Shown piece after piece: positions 34,158 through 37,114 of a DNA stretch of 37,114 nucleotides. The stretch is from Acidobacteriota bacterium (GTDB taxonomy: Bacteria > Acidobacteriota > Vicinamibacteria > Fen-336): the NCBI GenBank assembly GCA_022340545.1, contig JAJDNV010000392.1, forward strand, positions 1 through 37,114, in the 5' to 3' direction. The position numbers were made by a program, and so were the translations under genes. The notes beneath the pieces are model-generated. The model ran no database searches, was not told the origin of the DNA, and worked only from the letters and a program-made list of their open reading frames with translations. The first letter of the stretch is position 1. Each line of letters begins with the position of its first letter.

Positions 34158-36233
34158 ATGAAGAGCGAGTACCCGAGGACCCGGACCGTCGACGTCGTCG
34201 ACGACTACTTCGGGACGCGGGTGAAGGACCCGTATCGCTGGCTGGAGGACGACAACAGCCCCGAGACGAAGGCCTGGGTCGAGGCCCAGAACCGGGTCAC
34301 CTTCGCCTTTCTCGAGTCGATCCCGGAGCGGGCCGCCATCCGGAGGCGGGTGACGGAGCTCTGGGACCACGAGCGCTACGGGCTGCCCTCGAGAGAGGGG
34401 CCCTGGACCGTCTTCAGCCGGAACGACGGCCTCCAGAGCCAGTCCGTGATCTACCGGGCGAAGGGGCTCGACGCCGCCCCGGAGGTGCTCCTCGACCCCA
34501 ACACACTCTCGGAGGACGGGACGGTGGCGCTGGCCGAGGGCGGCGCGGCGTTCACGGACGATGGCCGCCACCTGGCCTGGGCGGCCTCCTCCTCCGGCTC
34601 GGACTGGCGCACCTGGCGGGTGCGCGAGGTGGCGACGGGGGAGGACGGGCCGGATCTGGTGAGGTGGTCCAAGTTCAGCGCCGCCGCCTGGAAGAAGGAC
34701 GGCTCCGGCTTCTTCTACTCCCGCTTCGCCGAGCCGAAGGACGGCGACGCCCTCACCGGCGTCAACAAGAACCAGCAGGTCTACTTCCATCGTGTCGGCA
34801 CGTCACAGGACGGGGACGAGCTCGTCTACGAGCGCCCCGATCACCCGGACTGGAGCCTGGGCGCGGCGGTGACCGACGACGGCCGCTTCCTGCTCGTGTA
34901 CCAGCACGAGGGCACGGACCCGAAGAACCGGATCTTCCTGAGGGACCTCGAAGACCAAGGTGGTCCGGTCGCGCCATTCCTCGACGCCTTCGACGCCGAG
35001 TACGAGGTGGTTGGGAACGACGGGGATGTCTTCTACGTCCGGACGGACAAGGACGCGGGCCGCTCTCGCCTGGTCGCCGTCGACCGGCGGAGCCCCGATT
35101 CCCGGTCGCTGAAGGCCGTCATCCCCGAGGACCCGGGCCGGGGCGTCCTGTCGAGTGCCACCATGATCGGCGACCGCTTCGTCGTGGTCTGGGAGGTGGA
35201 CGCGCACCACCTCCTGACGATCCACGGGAAGGACGGCTCCCTCGAAAGGGAGATCGAGCTCCCCGGCCTCGGCCAGGTGGCGGTGTCCGGAAGGCGACGC
35301 GACGCGGACTTCTTCTACTCCTACATGTCCTGGGCCTGGCCGACGACGATCTACCGATGCGATCCGGCGACCGGCGAGAGCACGCTCCTCCGCGAGCCGA
35401 AGGTCTCCTTCGACCCCGAGCTCTACGAGACCAGCCAGGTCTTCTTCGCCTCGAAGGATGGGACCCGGGTCCCGATGTTCCTCGTCCACGGGAAGGGCCT
35501 GAAGAAGGATGGATGGAACCCGACCCTCCTCTACGGCTACGGGGGATTCGACATCTCGATGACGCCGTCCTTCTCTCTGGCCGTCGTGACCTGGCTCGAG
35601 ATGGGCGGGGTCTGGGCGGTGGCCAACCTCCGGGGGGGAGGGGAGTACGGACGGGAATGGCACGAGGCGGGCCGGCTCGGCCGCAAGCAGAACACGTTCG
35701 ACGACTTCATCGCCGCCGCCGAGCACCTCATCGATCAGGGGTACACGTCCCCCCCGAGGCTGGCCATCTCCGGCGGCAGCAACGGTGGCCTCCTGGTGGG
35801 CGCGGTGCTGAACCAGCGTCCCGACCTCTTCGGGGCGGCGATCCCTGCCGTCGGGGTCATGGACATGCTCCGCTTCCACGAGTTCACCATCGGGTGGGCC
35901 TGGAAGTCCGACTACGGCAGCTCTGAGACGAAGGAGGGCTTCGACACCCTCATCGCCTACTCGCCCCTCCACAACATCCGACCGGGTACCGTGTATCCGG
36001 CGGTCCTGATCACGACCGCCGACCACGACGACCGGGTCGTGCCCGCCCACAGCTTCAAGTACGCGGCCACGCTCCAGCCCGCCCAGGGCGGGGAGGCGCC
36101 GATCCTCATCCGGATCGAGACCCGGGCCGGGCACGGCGCGGGCAAGCCCACCGCCAAGCAGATCGATGACGTCACGGACAGGTGGGCGTTTCTGGTCAAG
36201 GTCCTGGGCATGACGGTGCCCGCAGGCTGGTGA
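34158..36233 (+). CDS. Prolyl oligopeptidase (family S9A)
   Basis: This is a 691-residue serine peptidase cleaving short peptides after proline. The N-terminal family motif VVDDYFGTRVKDPYRWLED is present at about 12-31. A beta-propeller gating domain is at about 70-420, and the alpha/beta hydrolase domain follows. Catalytic Ser541 lies in GGSNGG, the acid in DHDDRV (622-627) and His659 in RAGHGAGK. The loop LRGGGEYGREWHEAG is also conserved. No signal peptide is visible, so it should be cytoplasmic. It starts 15 nt after the CRTAC1 gene stop without a strong ribosome site. Confidence 0.95.
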   Translation: MKSEYPRTRTVDVVDDYFGTRVKDPYRWLEDDNSPETKAWVEAQNRVTFAFLESIPERAAIRRRVTELWDHERYGLPSREGPWTVFSRNDGLQSQSVIYRAKGLDAAPEVLLDPNTLSEDGTVALAEGGAAFTDDGRHLAWAASSSGSDWRTWRVREVATGEDGPDLVRWSKFSAAAWKKDGSGFFYSRFAEPKDGDALTGVNKNQQVYFHRVGTSQDGDELVYERPDHPDWSLGAAVTDDGRFLLVYQHEGTDPKNRIFLRDLEDQGGPVAPFLDAFDAEYEVVGNDGDVFYVRTDKDAGRSRLVAVDRRSPDSRSLKAVIPEDPGRGVLSSATMIGDRFVVVWEVDAHHLLTIHGKDGSLEREIELPGLGQVAVSGRRRDADFFYSYMSWAWPTTIYRCDPATGESTLLREPKVSFDPELYETSQVFFASKDGTRVPMFLVHGKGLKKDGWNPTLLYGYGGFDISMTPSFSLAVVTWLEMGGVWAVANLRGGGEYGREWHEAGRLGRKQNTFDDFIAAAEHLIDQGYTSPPRLAISGGSNGGLLVGAVLNQRPDLFGAAIPAVGVMDMLRFHEFTIGWAWKSDYGSSETKEGFDTLIAYSPLHNIRPGTVYPAVLITTADHDDRVVPAHSFKYAATLQPAQGGEAPILIRIETRAGHGAGKPTAKQIDDVTDRWAFLVKVLGMTVPAGW

Positions 36234-36311
36234 AGCTCGCGGCTTGACCCGCGGTGAGCGTCCGGGACACGATCGGCGCCATCGGCGAGCTGCCGCGCGA
36301 GGAGGAACGCC

Positions 36312-37114
36312 ATGGATCGACGTGAGCTGCTGAAGACCACCCTGGGCGCGGGGGCCGCTCTCGGCCTGGGCGCGCTGCCCGCCCGCCCGGCCGCCGGTGC
36401 TCCGCTGCGCTCCTTCAAGCTCAAGTACGCCCCTCACTTCGGCATGTTCAAGCACCACGCCGGCGAGGACCTCATCGATCAGCTCCGGTTCATCGCCGAC
36501 CAGGGATTCACCGCCCTCGAGGACAACGACATGCCCAACCGGCCGGTCGAGGTCCAGGAGAAGATCGCGACCGAGATGGCCCGACTCGGGATCGAGATGG
36601 GGGTCTTCGTGGCCGAGGCCGACTTCCAGAACGTCACCTTCGCCTCAAGGGGCCCGGAGGCGCGCGAGCTGGTCGCCACGAAAGCGAAGGCCGCGGTCGA
36701 GGTGGCGAAGCGGGTGAACGCGAAGTGGACGACCGTGGTCCCCGGCTGCTACGACAGGGGCCTCGAGTGGGACTACCAGACCGCAAACGTCATCGACAAC
36801 CTCAAGCGGTTCGCCGAGATTCTCGAGCCGGCGGGGCTGGTGATGGTGCTCGAGTCCCTCAACCCCTGGCGGGATCACCCCGGGCTCTTCCTCACGAAGA
36901 TCCCGCAGGCCTACATGGTCTGCCAGGCGGTCGGCAGCCCGTCTTGCAAGATCCTCTTTGACATCTACCACCAGCAGATCACGGAGGGGAACCTCATCCC
37001 GAACATCGACCGGTCCTGGGACGAGATCGCCTACTTCCAGATGGGCGACAACCCGGGCCGCAAGGAGCCCACCACCGGCGAGATCAACTACCGGAACATC
37101 TTCAAGCACATCCA
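36312..37114 (+). CDS. Hydroxypyruvate-isomerase-like TIM-barrel protein, Tat-exported (partial)
   Basis: The gene runs off the window end after 267 codons, so the C-terminus is missing. The start at 36312 has GAGGAGG 6 nt upstream. The N-terminus MDRRELLKTTLGAGAALGLG is a twin-arginine signal of the RRxLLK kind. The remainder is a xylose-isomerase-like TIM barrel. Active-site glutamate lies in VMVLESLNPW, the metal/substrate segment in ILFDIYHQQITEGN, and the family signature in MGDNPGRKEPTTGEINY. Export of such a sugar-metabolism-like enzyme is common in Acidobacteriota and Planctomycetes. The substrate may differ from hydroxypyruvate. Confidence 0.88.
   Translation, partial: MDRRELLKTTLGAGAALGLGALPARPAAGAPLRSFKLKYAPHFGMFKHHAGEDLIDQLRFIADQGFTALEDNDMPNRPVEVQEKIATEMARLGIEMGVFVAEADFQNVTFASRGPEARELVATKAKAAVEVAKRVNAKWTTVVPGCYDRGLEWDYQTANVIDNLKRFAEILEPAGLVMVLESLNPWRDHPGLFLTKIPQAYMVCQAVGSPSCKILFDIYHQQITEGNLIPNIDRSWDEIAYFQMGDNPGRKEPTTGEINYRNIFKHI

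Overview
The window is a GC-rich (by eye roughly 70%) chromosomal segment from a diderm bacterium. TolC, Omp85, MCE and TamB proteins and many lipoproteins show that it has an outer membrane. A cytoplasmic Hanks kinase fused to a DUF4388/PATAN-like domain, a CRTAC1-type FG-GAP protein, a Tat-exported hydroxypyruvate-isomerase-like protein and frequent S9 peptidases fit Acidobacteriota or a similar deep diderm lineage best. That placement is an inference from gene content. I see no rRNA, tRNA, CRISPR array, transposase or phage gene.

Layout. 1-2.6 kb: glycogen phosphorylase (+), convergent with the next block. 2.6-5.75 kb (-): Ser/Thr kinase followed by an arylamine N-acetyltransferase. 5.9-13.4 kb (-): a long drug/solute efflux operon in the order TetR, HlyD-type lipoprotein, ABC ATPase, TolC, ABC ATPase, two ABC-2 permeases. 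This matches the cecR-ybhGFSR order of E. coli, but the double-NBD YbhF is split into two genes with a TolC gene and a tandem repeat between them. A strong sigma-70-like promoter and an imperfect palindrome lie in front of the tetR gene. 13.7-16.5 kb: an outer-membrane beta-barrel gene (-), divergent from a Cache-HAMP-PP2C (RsbU/SpoIIE) sensor phosphatase (+).

16.6-29.4 kb (+): an envelope-lipid block. It holds mlaE (with an N-terminal STAS-like domain), mlaF, mlaD, a PqiC-like lipoprotein and an AI-2E-family permease, all overlapping by 1-4 nt. A VOC-domain lipoprotein, a 56-residue lipoprotein and a 2271-residue protein follow. The last joins an inner-membrane-anchored TamB domain to five POTRA-like modules and an Omp85 barrel in one chain, so TamB and TamA are fused. 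If translated intact it would covalently link inner and outer membranes. It is the most interesting object in the window.

29.5-31.5 kb (-): three small exported proteins, including a tandem paralogue pair of which one kept and one lost the lipobox cysteine. 31.9-37.1 kb (+): a helical exported protein, a CRTAC1-type calcium-binding propeller protein, a prolyl oligopeptidase and a hydroxypyruvate-isomerase-like Tat substrate cut by the window end.

A dispersed repeat of about 120-150 bp with three nested hairpins occurs at 9.13-9.40 kb (two units), 13.50-13.67 kb (inverted, one full and one partial unit) and 30.06-30.20 kb. Its central 13-14 bp stem differs between copies by paired changes, which suggests that the folded form is what is conserved.
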